A program made the translations under genes and the position numbers. Source: Nemertoderma westbladi (Eukaryota > Xenacoelomorpha > Nemertodermatida > Nemertodermatidae). Taken from it: a DNA stretch of 64,000 nucleotides. Of the stretch, positions 1 through 13,000 are shown piece by piece (positions within the stretch are counted from its first letter, which is position 1; every line of letters begins with the position of its first letter). The notes beneath the pieces were generated by a model. The model ran no database searches and had not been told where the DNA came from. It was given only the letters and a program-made list of their open reading frames with translations. The DNA lies in NCBI GenBank assembly GCA_032718475.1, contig JAUCBJ010000488.1:62001-126000 (forward strand). Reading direction: 5' to 3'.

Positions 1-3000
1 AAAATAAAGTTAGCGGTGTCAGAGTTAGGGTGGTAAAAGTAAAATAAAGTTAGCGGTGTCAGAGTCAGGGTGGTACAAGTAAAATAAAGTTAGCGGTGTC
101 AGAGTTAGGGTGGAACAAGTAAAATAAAGTTAGCGGTGTCAGAGTCAGGGTGGTACAAGTAAAATAAAGTTAGCGGTGTCAGAGTCAGGGTGGTACAAGT
201 AAAATAAAGTTAGCGGTGTCAGAGTTAGGGTGGTACAAGTAAAATAAAGTTAGCGGTGTCAGAGTCAGGGCGGTACAAGTAAAATAATGTTAGCGGTGTC
301 AGAGTCAGGGTGGTACAAGTAAAATAAAGTTAGCGTGTCAGTGTCAGGGTGGTACAAGTAAAATAAAGTTAGCGGTGTCAGAGTCAGGGTGGTACAAGTA
401 AAATAAAGTTAGCGGTGTCAGAGTCAGGGTGGTACAAGTAAAATAAAGTTAGCGGTGTCAGAGTCAGGGTGGTACAAGTAAAATAAAGTTAGCGGTGTCA
501 GGGTGGTATAAGTAAAATAAAGTTAGCGGTGTCAGAGTCAGGGTGGTACAAGTAAAACAAAGTTAGCGGTGTCAGTGTCAGGGTGGTACAAGTAAAATAA
601 AGTTAGCGGTGTCAGTGTCAGGGTGGTACAAGTAAAATAAAGTTAGCGGTGTCAGAGTCAGGGTGGTACAAGTAAAATAAAGTTAGCGGTGTCAGAGTCA
701 GGGTGGTACAAGTAAAATAAAGTTAGCGGTGTCAGAGTCAGGGTGGTACAAGTAAAATAAAGTTAGCGGTGTCAGAGTCAGGGTGGTACAAGTAAAATAA
801 AGTTAGCGGTGTCAGAGTCAGGGTGGTACAAGTAAAATAAAGTTAGCGGTGTCAGGGTGGTATAAGTAAAATAAAGTTAGCGGTGTCAGAGTCAGGGTGG
901 TACAAATAAAACAAAGTTAGCGGTGTCAGTGTCAGGGTGGTACAAGTAAAATAAAGTTAGCGGTGTCAGAGTCAGGGTGGTACAAGTAAAATAAAGTTAG
1001 CGGTGTCAGAGTCAGGGTGGTACAAGTAAAATAAAGTTAGCGGTGTCAGGGTGGTATAAGTAAAATAAAGTTAGCGGTGTCAGAGTCAGGGTGGTACAAG
1101 TAAAACAAAGTTAGCGGTGTCAGTGTCAGGGTGGTACAAGTAAAATAAAGTTAGCGGTGTCAGTGTCAGGGTGGTACAAGTAAAATAAAGTTAGCGGTGT
1201 CAGAGTCAGGGTGGTACAAGTAAAATAAAGTTAGCGGTGTCAGTGTCAGGGTGGTACAAGTAAAATAAAGTTAGCGGTGTCAGAGTCAGGGTGGTACAAG
1301 TACAAGTAAAATAAAGTTAGCGTGTCAGTGTCAGGGTGGTACAAGTAAAATAAAGTTAGCGGTGTCAGAGTCAGGGTGGTACAAGTAAAACAAAGTTAGC
1401 GGTGTCAGAGTCAGGGTGGTACAAGTAAAATAAAGTTAGCGTGTCAGTGTTAGGGTGGTACAAGTAAAATAAAGTTAGCGTGTCAGTGTCAGGGTGGTAC
1501 AAGTAAAATAAAGTTAGCGGTGTCAGGGTGGTATAAGTAAAATAAAGTTAGCGTGTCAGAGTCAGGGTGGTACAAATAAAATAAAGTTAGCGGTGTCAGT
1601 GTCAGGGTGGTACAAGTAAAATAAACTTAGCGGTGTCAGAGTCAGGGTGGTACAAGTAAAACAAAGTTAGCGCTGTCAGTGTCAGGGTGGTACAAGTAAA
1701 ATAAAGTTAGCGGTGTCAGTGTCAGGGTGGTACAAGTAAAATAAAGTTAGCGCTGTCAGTGTCAGGGTGGTACAAGTAAAATAAAGTTAGCGGTGTCAGT
1801 GTCAGAGTGGTACAAGTAAAATAAAGTTAGCGGTGTCAGAGTCAGGGTGGTACAAGTAAAACAAAGTTAGCGGTGTCAGAGTCAGGGTGGTACAAGTAAA
1901 ATAAAGTTAGCGGTGTCAGGGTGGTACAAGTAAAATAAAGTTAGCGGTGTCAGTGTCAGGGTGGTACAAGTAAAATAAAGTTAGCGTGTCAGTGTCAGGG
2001 TGGTACAAGTAAAATAAAGTTAGCGGTGTCAGAGTCAGGGTGGTACAAGTAAAATAAAGTTAGCGGTGTCAGGGTGGTACAAGTAAAATAAAGTTAGCGG
2101 TGTCAGAGTCAGGGTGGTATAAGTAAAATAAAGTTAGCGGTGTCAGAGTCAGGGTGGTACAAGTAAAATAAAGTTAGCGGTGTCAGTGTCAGGGTGGTAC
2201 AAGTAAAACAAAGTTAGCGGTGTCAGAGTCAGGGTGGTACAAGTAAAATAAAGTTAGCGGTGTCAGGGTGGTACAAGTAAAATAAAGTTAGCGGTGTCAG
2301 AGTCAGGGTGGTACAAGTAAAATAAAGTTAGCGGTGTCAGGGTGGTACAAGTAAAACAAAGTTAGCGGTGTCAGTGTCGGGGTGGTACAAGTAAAATAAA
2401 GTTAGCGGTGTCAGTGTCAGGGTGGTACAAGTAAAATAAAGTTAGCGGTGTCAGTGTCAGGGTGGTACAAGTAAAATAAAGTTAGCGGTGTCAGTGTCAG
2501 GGTGGTACAAGTAAAATAAAGTTAGCGGTGTCAGAGTCAGGGTGGTACAAGTAAAATAAAGTTAGCGGTGTCAGTGTCAGGGTGGTACAAGTAAAATAAA
2601 GTTAGCGGTGTCAGTGTCAGGGTGGTACAAGTAAAATAAAGTTAGCAGTGTCAGAGTCAGGGTGGTACAAGTAAAATAAAGTTAGCGGTGTCAGAGTCAG
2701 GGTGGTACAAGTGAAATAAAGTTAGCGGTGTCAGGGTGGTATAAGTAAAATAAAGTTAGCGGTGTCAGAGTCAGGGTGGTACAAGTAAAACAAAGTTAGC
2801 GGTGTCAGTGTCAGGGTGGTACAAGTAAAATAAAGTTAGCGGTGTCAGTGTCAGGGTGGTACAAGTAAAATAAAGTTAGCGGTGTCAGAGTCAGGGTGGT
2901 ACAAGTAAAATAAAGTTAGCGGTGTCAGAGTCAGGGTGGTACAAGTAAAATAAAGTTAGCGGTGTCAGAGTCAGGGTGGTACAAGTAAAATAAAGTTAGC

Positions 3001-3852
3001 GGTGTCAGAGTCAGGGTGGTACAAGTAAAATAAAGTTAGCGGTGTCAGAGTCAGGGTGGTACAAGTAAAATAAAGTTAGCGGTGTCAGGGTGGTATAAGT
3101 AAAATAAAGTTAGCGGTGTCAGAGTCAGGGTGGTACAAATAAAACAAAGTTAGCGGTGTCAGTGTCAGGGTGGTACAAGTAAAATAAAGTTAGCGGTGTC
3201 AGAGTCAGGGTGGTACAAGTAAAATAAAGTTAGCGGTGTCAGAGTCAGGGTGGTACAAGTAAAATAAAGTTAGCGGTGTCAGGGTGGTATAAGTAAAATA
3301 AAGTTAGCGGTGTCAGAGTCAGGGTGGTACAAGTAAAACAAAGTTAGCGGTGTCAGTGTCAGGGTGGTACAAGTAAAATAAAGTTAGCGGTGTCAGTGTC
3401 AGGGTGGTACAAGTAAAATAAAGTTAGCGGTGTCAGAGTCAGGGTGGTACAAGTAAAATAAAGTTAGCGGTGTCAGTGTCAGGGTGGTACAAGTAAAATA
3501 AAGTTAGCGGTGTCAGAGTCAGGGTGGTACAAGTAAAATAAAGTTAGCGTGTCAGTGTCAGGGTGGTACAAGTAAAATAAAGTTAGCGGTGTCAGAGTCA
3601 GGGTGGTACAAGTAAAACAAAGTTAGCGGTGTCAGAGTCAGGGTGGTACAAGTAAAATAAAGTTAGCGTGTCAGTGTTAGGGTGGTACAAGTAAAATAAA
3701 GTTAGCGTGTCAGTGTCAGGGTGGTACAAGTAAAATAAAGTTAGCGGTGTCAGGGTGGTATAAGTAAAATAAAGTTAGCGTGTCAGAGTCAGGGTGGTAC
3801 AAATAAAATAAAGTTAGCGGTGTCAGTGTCAGGGTGGTACAAGTAAAATAAA

Positions 3853-6800
3853 CTTAGCGGTGTCAGAGTCAGGGTGGTACAAGTAAAACAAAGTTAGCGC
3901 TGTCAGTGTCAGGGTGGTACAAGTAAAATAAAGTTAGCGGTGTCAGTGTCAGGGTGGTACAAGTAAAATAAAGTTAGCGCTGTCAGTGTCAGGGTGGTAC
4001 AAGTAAAATAAAGTTAGCGGTGTCAGTGTCAGAGTGGTACAAGTAAAATAAAGTTAGCGGTGTCAGAGTCAGGGTGGTACAAGTAAAACAAAGTTAGCGG
4101 TGTCAGAGTCAGGGTGGTACAAGTAAAATAAAGTTAGCGGTGTCAGGGTGGTACAAGTAAAATAAAGTTAGCGGTGTCAGTGTCAGGGTGGTACAAGTAA
4201 AATAAAGTTAGCGTGTCAGTGTCAGGGTGGTACAAGTAAAATAAAGTTAGCGGTGTCAGAGTCAGGGTGGTACAAGTAAAATAAAGTTAGCGGTGTCAGA
4301 GTCAGGGTGGTACAAGTAAAATAAAGTTAGCGGTGTCAGGGTGGTACAAGTAAAATAAAGTTAGCGGTGTCAGAGTCAGGGTGGTATAAGTAAAATAAAG
4401 TTAGCGGTGTCAGAGTCAGGGTGGTACAAGTAAAATAAAGTTAGCGGTGTCAGTGTCAGGGTGGTACAAGTAAAACAAAGTTAGCGGTGTCAGAGTCAGG
4501 GTGGTACAAGTAAAATAAAGTTAGCGGTGTCAGGGTGGTACAAGTAAAATAAAGTTAGCGGTGTCAGAGTCAGGGTGGTACAAGTAAAATAAAGTTAGCG
4601 GTGTCAGGGTGGTACAAGTAAAACAAAGTTAGCGGTGTCAGTGTCGGGGTGGTACAAGTAAAATAAAGTTAGCGGTGTCAGTGTCAGGGTGGTACAAGTA
4701 AAATAAAGTTAGCGGTGTCAGTGTCAGGGTGGTACAAGTAAAATAAAGTTAGCGGTGTCAGTGTCAGGGTGGTACAAGTAAAATAAAGTTAGCGGTGTCA
4801 GAGTCAGGGTGGTACAAGTAAAATAAAGTTAGCGGTGTTAGTGTCAGGGTGGTACAAGTAAAATAAAGTTAGCGGTGTCAGTGTCAGGGTGGTACAAGTA
4901 AAATAAAGTTAGCAGTGTCAGAGTCAGGGTGGTACAAGTAAAATAAAGTTAGCGGTGTCAGAGTCAGGGTGGTACAAGTGAAATAAAGTTAGCGTGTCAG
5001 AGTCAGGGTGGTACAAGTAAAATAAAGTTAGCGGTGTCAGAGTTAGGGTGGTACAAGTAAAATAAAGTTAGCGGTGTCAGAGTCAGGGCGGTACAAGTAA
5101 AATAATGTTAGCGGTGTCAGAGTCAGGGTGGTACAAGTAAAATAAAGTTAGCGTGTCAGTGTCAGGGTGGTACAAGTAAAATAAAGTTAGCGGTGTCAGA
5201 GTCAGGGTGGTACAAGTAAAATAAAGTTAGCGGTGTCAGAGTCAGGGTGGTACAAGTAAAATAAAGTTAGCGGTGTCAGAGTCAGGGTGGTACAAGTAAA
5301 ATAAAGTTAGCGGTGTCAGGGTGGTATAAGTAAAATAAAGTTAGCGGTGTCAGAGTCAGGGTGGTACAAGTAAAACAAAGTTAGCGGTGTCAGTGTCAGG
5401 GTGGTACAAGTAAAATAAAGTTAGCGGTGTCAGTGTCAGGGTGGTACAAGTAAAATAAAGTTAGCGGTGTCAGAGTCAGGGTGGTACAAGTAAAATAAAG
5501 TTAGCGGTGTCAGAGTCAGGGTGGTACAAGTAAAATAAAGTTAGCGGTGTCAGAGTCAGGGTGGTACAAGTAAAATAAAGTTAGCGGTGTCAGAGTCAGG
5601 GTGGTACAAGTAAAATAAAGTTAGCGGTGTCAGAGTCAGGGTGGTACAAGTAAAATAAAGTTAGCGGTGTCAGGGTGGTATAAGTAAAATAAAGTTAGCG
5701 GTGTCAGAGTCAGGGTGGTACAAATAAAACAAAGTTAGCGGTGTCAGTGTCAGGGTGGTACAAGTAAAATAAAGTTAGCGGTGTCAGAGTCAGGGTGGTA
5801 CAAGTAAAATAAAGTTAGCGGTGTCAGAGTCAGGGTGGTACAAGTAAAATAAAGTTAGCGGTGTCAGGGTGGTATAAGTAAAATAAAGTTAGCGGTGTCA
5901 GAGTCAGGGTGGTACAAGTAAAACAAAGTTAGCGGTGTCAGTGTCAGGGTGGTACAAGTAAAATAAAGTTAGCGGTGTCAGTGTCAGGGTGGTACAAGTA
6001 AAATAAAGTTAGCGGTGTCAGAGTCAGGGTGGTACAAGTAAAATAAAGTTAGCGGTGTCAGTGTCAGGGTGGTACAAGTAAAATAAAGTTAGCGGTGTCA
6101 GAGTCAGGGTGGTACAAGTAAAATAAAGTTAGCGTGTCAGTGTCAGGGTGGTACAAGTAAAATAAAGTTAGCGGTGTCAGAGTCAGGGTGGTACAAGTAA
6201 AACAAAGTTAGCGGTGTCAGAGTCAGGGTGGTACAAGTAAAATAAAGTTAGCGTGTCAGTGTTAGGGTGGTACAAGTAAAATAAAGTTAGCGTGTCAGTG
6301 TCAGGGTGGTAAAAGTAAAATAAAGTTAGCGGTGTCAGGGTGGTATAAGTAAAATAAAGTTAGCGTGTCAGAGTCAGGGTGGTACAAATAAAATAAAGTT
6401 AGCGGTGTCAGTGTCAGGGTGGTACAAGTAAAATAAACTTAGCGGTGTCAGAGTCAGGGTGGTACAAGTAAAACAAAGTTAGCGCTGTCAGTGTCAGGGT
6501 GGTACAAGTAAAATAAAGTTAGCGGTGTCAGTGTCAGGGTGGTACAAGTAAAATAAAGTTAGCGCTGTCAGTGTCAGGGTGGTACAAGTAAAATAAAGTT
6601 AGCGGTGTCAGTGTCAGAGTGGTACAAGTAAAATAAAGTTAGCGGTGTCAGAGTCAGGGTGGTACAAGTAAAATAAAGTTAGCGGTGTCAGAGTCAGGAT
6701 GGTACAAGTAAAATAAAGTTAGCGGTGTCAGGGTGGTATAAGTAAAATAAAGTTAGCGGTGTCAGAGTCAGGGTGGTACAAATAAAACAAAGTTAGCGGT

Positions 6801-9800
6801 GTCAGTGTCAGGGTGGTACAAGTAAAATAAAGTTAGCGGTGTCAGAGTCAGGGTGGTACAAGTAAAATAAAGTTAGCGGTGTCAGAGTCAGTGTGGTACA
6901 AGTAAAATAAAGTTAGCGGTGTCAGGGTGGTATAAGTAAAATAAAGTTAGCGGTGTCAGAGTCAGGGTGGTACAAGTAAAACAAAGTTAGCGGTGTCAGT
7001 GTCAGGGTGGTACAAGTAAAATAAAGTTAGCGGTGTCAGTGTCAGGGTGGTACAAGTAAAATAAAGTTAGCGGTGTCAGAGTCAGGGTGGTACAAGTAAA
7101 ATAAAGTTAGCGGTGTCAGTGTCAGGGTGGTACAAGTAAAATAAAGTTAGCGGTGTCAGAGTCAGGGTGGTACAAGTAAAATAAAGTTAGCGTGTCAGTG
7201 TCAGGGTGGTACAAGTAAAATAAAGTTAGCGGTGTCAGAGTCAGGGGGTACAAGTAAAAGAAAGTTAGCGGTGTCAGAGTCAGGGTGGTACAAGTAAAAT
7301 AAAGTTAGCGTGTCAGTGTTAGGGTGGTACAAGTAAAATAAAGTTAGCGTGTCAGTGTCAGGGTGGTACAAGTAAAATAAAGTTAGCGGTGTCAGGGTGG
7401 TATAAGTAAAATAAAGTTAGCGTGTCAGAGTCAGGGTGGTACAAATAAAATAAAGTTAGCGGTGTCAGTGTCAGGGTGGTACAAGTAAAATAAACTTAGC
7501 GGTGTCAGAGTCAGGGTGGTACAAGTAAAACAAAGTTAGCGCTGTCAGTGTCAGGGTGGTACAAGTAAAATAAAGTTAGCGGTGTCAGTGTCAGGGTGGT
7601 ACAAGTAAAATAAAGTTAGCGCTGTCAGTGTCAGGGTGGTACAAGTAAAATAAAGTTAGCGGTGTCAGTGTCAGAGTGGTACAAGTAAAATAAAGTTAGC
7701 GGTGTCAGAGTCAGGGTGGTACAAGTAAAACAAAGTTAGCGGTGTCAGAGTCAGGGTGGTACAAGTAAAATAAAGTTAGCGGTGTCAGGGTGGTACAAGT
7801 AAAATAAAGTTAGCGGTGTCAGTGTCAGGGTGGTACAAGTAAAATAAAGTTAGCGTGTCAGTGTCAGGGTGGTACAAGTAAAATAAAGTTAGCGGTGTCA
7901 GAGTCAGGGTGGTACAAGTAAAATAAAGTTAGCGGTGTCAGGGTGGTACAAGTAAAATAAAGTTAGCGGTGTCAGGGTGGTACAAGTAAAATAAAGTTAG
8001 CGGTGTCAGAGTCAGGGTGGTATAAGTAAAATAAAGTTAGCGGTGTCAGAGTCAGGGTGGTACAAGTAAAATAAAGTTAGCGGTGTCAGTGTCAGGGTGG
8101 TACAAGTAAAACAAAGTTAGCGGTGTCAGAGTCAGGGTGGTACAAGTAAAATAAAGTTAGCGGTGTCAGGGTGGTACAAGTAAAATAAAGTTAGCGGTGT
8201 CAGAGTCAGGGTGGTACAAGTAAAATAAAGTTAGCGGTGTCAGGGTGGTACAAGTAAAACAAAGTTAGCGGTGTCAGTGTCGGGGTGGTACAAGTAAAAT
8301 AAAGTTAGCGGTGTCAGTGTCAGGGTGGTACAAGTAAAATAAAGTTAGCGGTGTCAGTGTCAGGGTGGTACAAGTAAAATAAAGTTAGCGGTGTCAGTGT
8401 CAGGGTGGTATAAGTAAAATAAAGTTAGCGGTGTCAGAGTCAGGGTGGTACAAGTAAAATAAAGTTAGCGGTGTCAGTGTCAGGGTGGTACAAGTAAAAT
8501 AAAGTTAGCGGTGTCAGTGTCAGGGTGGTACAAGTAAAATAAAGTTAGCAGTGTCAGAGTCAGGGTGGTACAAGTAAAATAAAGTTAGCGGTGTCAGAGT
8601 CAGGGTGGTACAAGTGAAATAAAGTTAGCGTGTCAGAGTCAGGGTGGTACAAGTAAAATAAAGTTAGCGGTGTCAGAGTTAGGGTGGTACAAGTAAAATA
8701 AAGTTAGCGGTGTCAGAGTCAGGGCGGTACAAGTAAAATAATGTTAGCGGTGTCAGAGTCAGGGTGGTACAAGTAAAATAAAGTTAGCATGTCAGTGTCA
8801 GGGTGGTACAAGTAAAATAAAGTTAGCGGTGTCAGAGTCAGGGTGGTACAAGTAAAATAAAGTTAGCGGTGTCAGAGTCAGGGTGGTACAAGTAAAATAA
8901 AGTTAGCGGTGTCAGAGTCAGGGTGGTACAAGTAAAATAAAGTTAGCGGTGTCAGGGTGGTATAAGTAAAATAAAGTTAGCGGTGTCAGAGTCAGGGTGG
9001 TACAAGTAAAACAAAGTTAGCGGTGTCAGTGTCAGGGTGGTACAAGTAAAATAAAGTTAGCGGTGTCAGTGTCAGGGTGGTACAAGTAAAATAAAGTTAG
9101 CGGTGTCAGAGTCAGGGTGGTACAAGTAAAATAAAGTTAGCGGTGTCAGAGTCAGGGTGGTACAAGTAAAATAAAGTTAGCGGTGTCAGAGTCAGGGTGG
9201 TACAAGTAAAATAAAGTTAGCGGTGTCAGAGTCAGGGTGGTACAAGTAAAATAAAGTTAGCGGTGTCAGAGTCAGGGTGGTACAAGTAAAATAAAGTTAG
9301 CGGTGTCAGGGTGGTATAAGTAAAATAAAGTTAGCGGTGTCAGAGTCAGGGTGGTACAAATAAAACAAAGTTAGCGGTGTCAGTGTCAGGGTGGTACAAG
9401 TAAAATAAAGTTAGCGGTGTCAGAGTCAGGGTGGTACAAGTAAAATAAAGTTAGCGGTGTCAGAGTCAGGGTGGTACAAGTAAAATAAAGTTAGCGGTGT
9501 CAGGGTGGTATAAGTAAAATAAAGTTAGCGGTGTCAGAGTCAGGGTGGTACAAGTAAAACAAAGTTAGCGGTGTCAGTGTCAGGGTGGTACAAGTAAAAT
9601 AAAGTTAGCGGTGTCAGTGTCAGGGTGGTACAAGTAAAATAAAGTTAGCGGTGTCAGAGTCAGGGTGGTACAAGTAAAATAAAGTTAGCGGTGTCAGTGT
9701 CAGGGTGGTACAAGTAAAATAAAGTTAGCGGTGTCAGAGTCAGGGTGGTACAAGTAAAATAAAGTTAGCGTGTCAGTGTCAGGGTGGTACAAGTAAAATA

Positions 9801-10074
9801 AAGTTAGCGGTGTCAGAGTCAGGGTGGTACAAGTAAAACAAAGTTAGCGGTGTCAGAGTCAGGGTGGTACAAGTAAAATAAAGTTAGCGTGTCAGTGTTA
9901 GGGTGGTACAAGTAAAATAAAGTTAGCGTGTCAGTGTCAGGGTGGTACAAGTAAAATAAAGTTAGCGGTGTCAGGGTGGTATAAGTAAAATAAAGTTAGC
10001 GTGTCAGAGTCAGGGTGGTACAAATAAAATAAAGTTAGCGGTGTCAGTGTCAGGGTGGTACAAGTAAAATAAAC
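3853..10074 (+). repeat. Higher-order repeat, period about 3.64 kb (nested 2.2 kb)
   Basis: The rare unit variant AACTTAGC, followed by a GCGCTGTCAG pair, recurs with its C at 1626, 3853, 6438, 7495 and 10074. The intervals 3853 to 7495 (3,642 bp) and 6438 to 10074 (3,636 bp) agree, and 1626 to 3853 (2,227 bp) and 3853 to 6438 (2,585 bp) give a shorter nested period. The order of the other marked units (34-bp units, AAAACAAAG units, AGAGTGG units) is largely conserved between copies. This shows amplification of multi-unit blocks rather than single-unit turnover. Confidence 0.8.
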
Positions 10075-13000
10075 TTAGCGGTGTCAGAGTCAGGGTGGTA
10101 CAAGTAAAACAAAGTTAGCGCTGTCAGTGTCAGGGTGGTACAAGTAAAATAAAGTTAGCGGTGTCAGTGTCAGGGTGGTACAAGTAAAATAAAGTTAGCG
10201 CTGTCAGTGTCAGGGTGGTACAAGTAAAATAAAGTTAGCGGTGTCAGTGTCAGAGTGGTACAAGTAAAATAAAGTTAGCGGTGTCAGAGTCAGGGTGGTA
10301 CAAGTAAAACAAAGTTAGCGGTGTCAGAGTCAGGGTGGTACAAGTAAAATAAAGTTAGCGGTGTCAGGGTGGTACAAGTAAAATAAAGTTAGCGGTGTCA
10401 GTGTCAGGGTGGTACAAGTAAAATAAAGTTAGCGTGTCAGTGTCAGGGTGGTACAAGTAAAATAAAGTTAGCGGTGTCAGAGTCAGGGTGGTACAAGTAA
10501 AATAAAGTTAGCGGTGTCAGGGTGGTACAAGTAAAATAAAGTTAGCGGTGTCAGGGTGGTACAAGTAAAATAAAGTTAGCGGTGTCAGAGTCAGGGTGGT
10601 ATAAGTAAAATAAAGTTAGCGGTGTCAGAGTCAGGGTGGTACAAGTAAAATAAAGTTAGCGGTGTCAGTGTCAGGGTGGTACAAGTAAAACAAAGTTAGC
10701 GGTGTCAGAGTCAGGGTGGTACAAGTAAAATAAAGTTAGCGGTGTCAGGGTGGTACAAGTAAAATAAAGTTAGCGGTGTCAGAGTCAGGGTGGTACAAGT
10801 AAAATGAAGTTAGCGGTGTCAGGGTGGTACAAGTAAAACAAAGTTAGCGGTGTCAGTGTCGGGGTGGTACAAGTAAAATAAAGTTAGCGGTGTCAGTGTC
10901 AGGGTGGTACAAGTAAAATAAAGTTAGCGGTGTCAGTGTCAGGGTGGTACAAGTAAAATAAAGTTAGCGGTGTCAGTGTCAGGGTGGTACAAGTAAAATA
11001 AAGTTAGCGGTGTCAGAGTCAGGGTGGTACAAGTAAAATAAAGTTAGCGGTGTCAGTGTCAGGGTGGTACAAGTAAAATAAAGTTAGCGGTGTCAGTGTC
11101 AGGGTGGTACAAGTAAAATAAAGTTAGCAGTGTCAGAGTCAGGGTGGTACAAGTAAAATAAAGTTAGCGGTGTCAGAGTCAGGGTGGTACAAGTGAAATA
11201 AAGTTAGCGTGTCAGAGTCAGGGTGGTACAAGTAAAATAAAGTTAGCGGTGTCAGGGTGGTACAAGTAAAACAAAGTTAGCGGTGTCAGAGTCAGGGTGG
11301 TATAAGTAAAATAAAGTTAGCGGTGTCAGTGTCAGGGTGGTACAAGTAAAATAAAGTTAGCGGTGTCAGAGTCAGGGTGGTACAAGTAAAATAAAGTTAG
11401 CGGTGTCAGGGTGGTACAAGTAAAATAAAGTTAGCGGTGTCAGGGTGGTACAAGTAAAACAAAGTTAGCGGTGTCAGAGTCAGGGTGGTACAAGTAAAAT
11501 AAAGTTAGCGGTGTCAGAGTCAGGGTGGTACAAGTAAAATAAAGTTAGCGTGTCAGAGTCAGGGTGGTACAAGTAAAATAAAGTTAGCGGTGTCAGTGTC
11601 AGGGTGGTACAAGTAAAATAAAGTTAGCGGTGTCAGTGTCAGGGTGGTACAAGTAAAATAAAGTTAGCGGTGTCAGTGTCAGGGTGGTACAAGTAAAATA
11701 AAGTTAGCGGTGTCAGGGTGGTACAAGTAAAACAAAGTTAGCGATGTCAGAGTCAGGGTGGTACAAGTAAAATAAAGTTAGCGGTGTCAGAGTCAGGGCG
11801 GTACAAGTAAAATAAAGTTAGCGGTGTCAGGGTGGTACAAGTAAAACAAAGTTAGCGGTGTCAGAGTCAGGGTGGTACAAGTAAAATAAAGTTAGCGGTG
11901 TCAGAGTCAGGGTGGTACAAGTAAAATAAAGTTAGCGTGTCAGAGTCAGGGTGGTACAAGTAAAATAAAGTTAGCGGTGTCAGTGTCAGGGTGGTACAAG
12001 TAAAATAAAGTTAGCGGTGTCAGAGTCAGGGTGGTACAAGTAAAATAAAGTTAGCGGTGTCAGAGTCAGGGTGGTACAAGTAAAATAAAGTTAGCGTGTC
12101 AGAGTCAGGGTGGTACAAGTAAAATAAGGTTAGCGGTGTCAGTGTCAGGGTGGTACAAGTAAAATAAAGTTAGCGCTGTCAGTGTCAGGGTGGTACAAGT
12201 AAAATAAAGTTAGCGGTGTCAGTGTCAGGGTGTTACAAGTAAAATAAAGTTAGCGGTGTCAGGGTGGTACAAGTAAAATAAAGTTAGCGTGTCAGTGTCA
12301 GGGTGGTACAAGTAAAATAAAGTTAGCGGTGTCAGAGTCAGGGTGGTACAAGTAAAATAAAGTTAGCGGTGTCAGGGTGGTACAAGTAAAATAAAGTTAG
12401 CGGTGTCAGGGTGGTACAAGTAAAATAAAGTTAGCGGTGTCAGAGTCAGGGTGGTATAAGTAAAATAAAGTTAGCGGTGTCAGAGTCAGGGTGGTAAAAT
12501 AAAGTTAGCGGTGTCAGTGTCAGGGTGGTACAAGTAAAACAAAGTTAGCGGTGTCAGAGTCAGGGTGGTACAAGTAAAATAAAGTTAGCGGTGTCAGGGT
12601 GGTACAAATAAAATAAAGTTAGCGGTGTCAGAGTCAGGGTGGTACAAGTAAAATAAAGTTAGCGGTGTCAGGGTGGTACAAGTAAAACAAAGTTAGCGGT
12701 GTCAGTGTCGGGGTGGTACAAGTAAAATAAAGTTAGCGGTGTCAGTGTCAGGGTGGTACAAGTAAAATAAATTTAGCGGTGTCATTGTCAGGGTGGTACA
12801 AGTAAAATAAAGTTAGCGGTGTCAGTGTCAGGGTGGTACAAGTAAAATAAAGTTAGCGGTGTCAGAGTCAGGGTGGTACAAGTAAAATAAAGTTAGCGGT
12901 GTCAGTGTCAGGGTGGTACAAGTAAAATAAAGTTAGCGGTGTCAGTGTCAGGGTGGTACAAGTAAAATAAAGTTAGCAGTGTCAGAGTCAGGGTGGTACA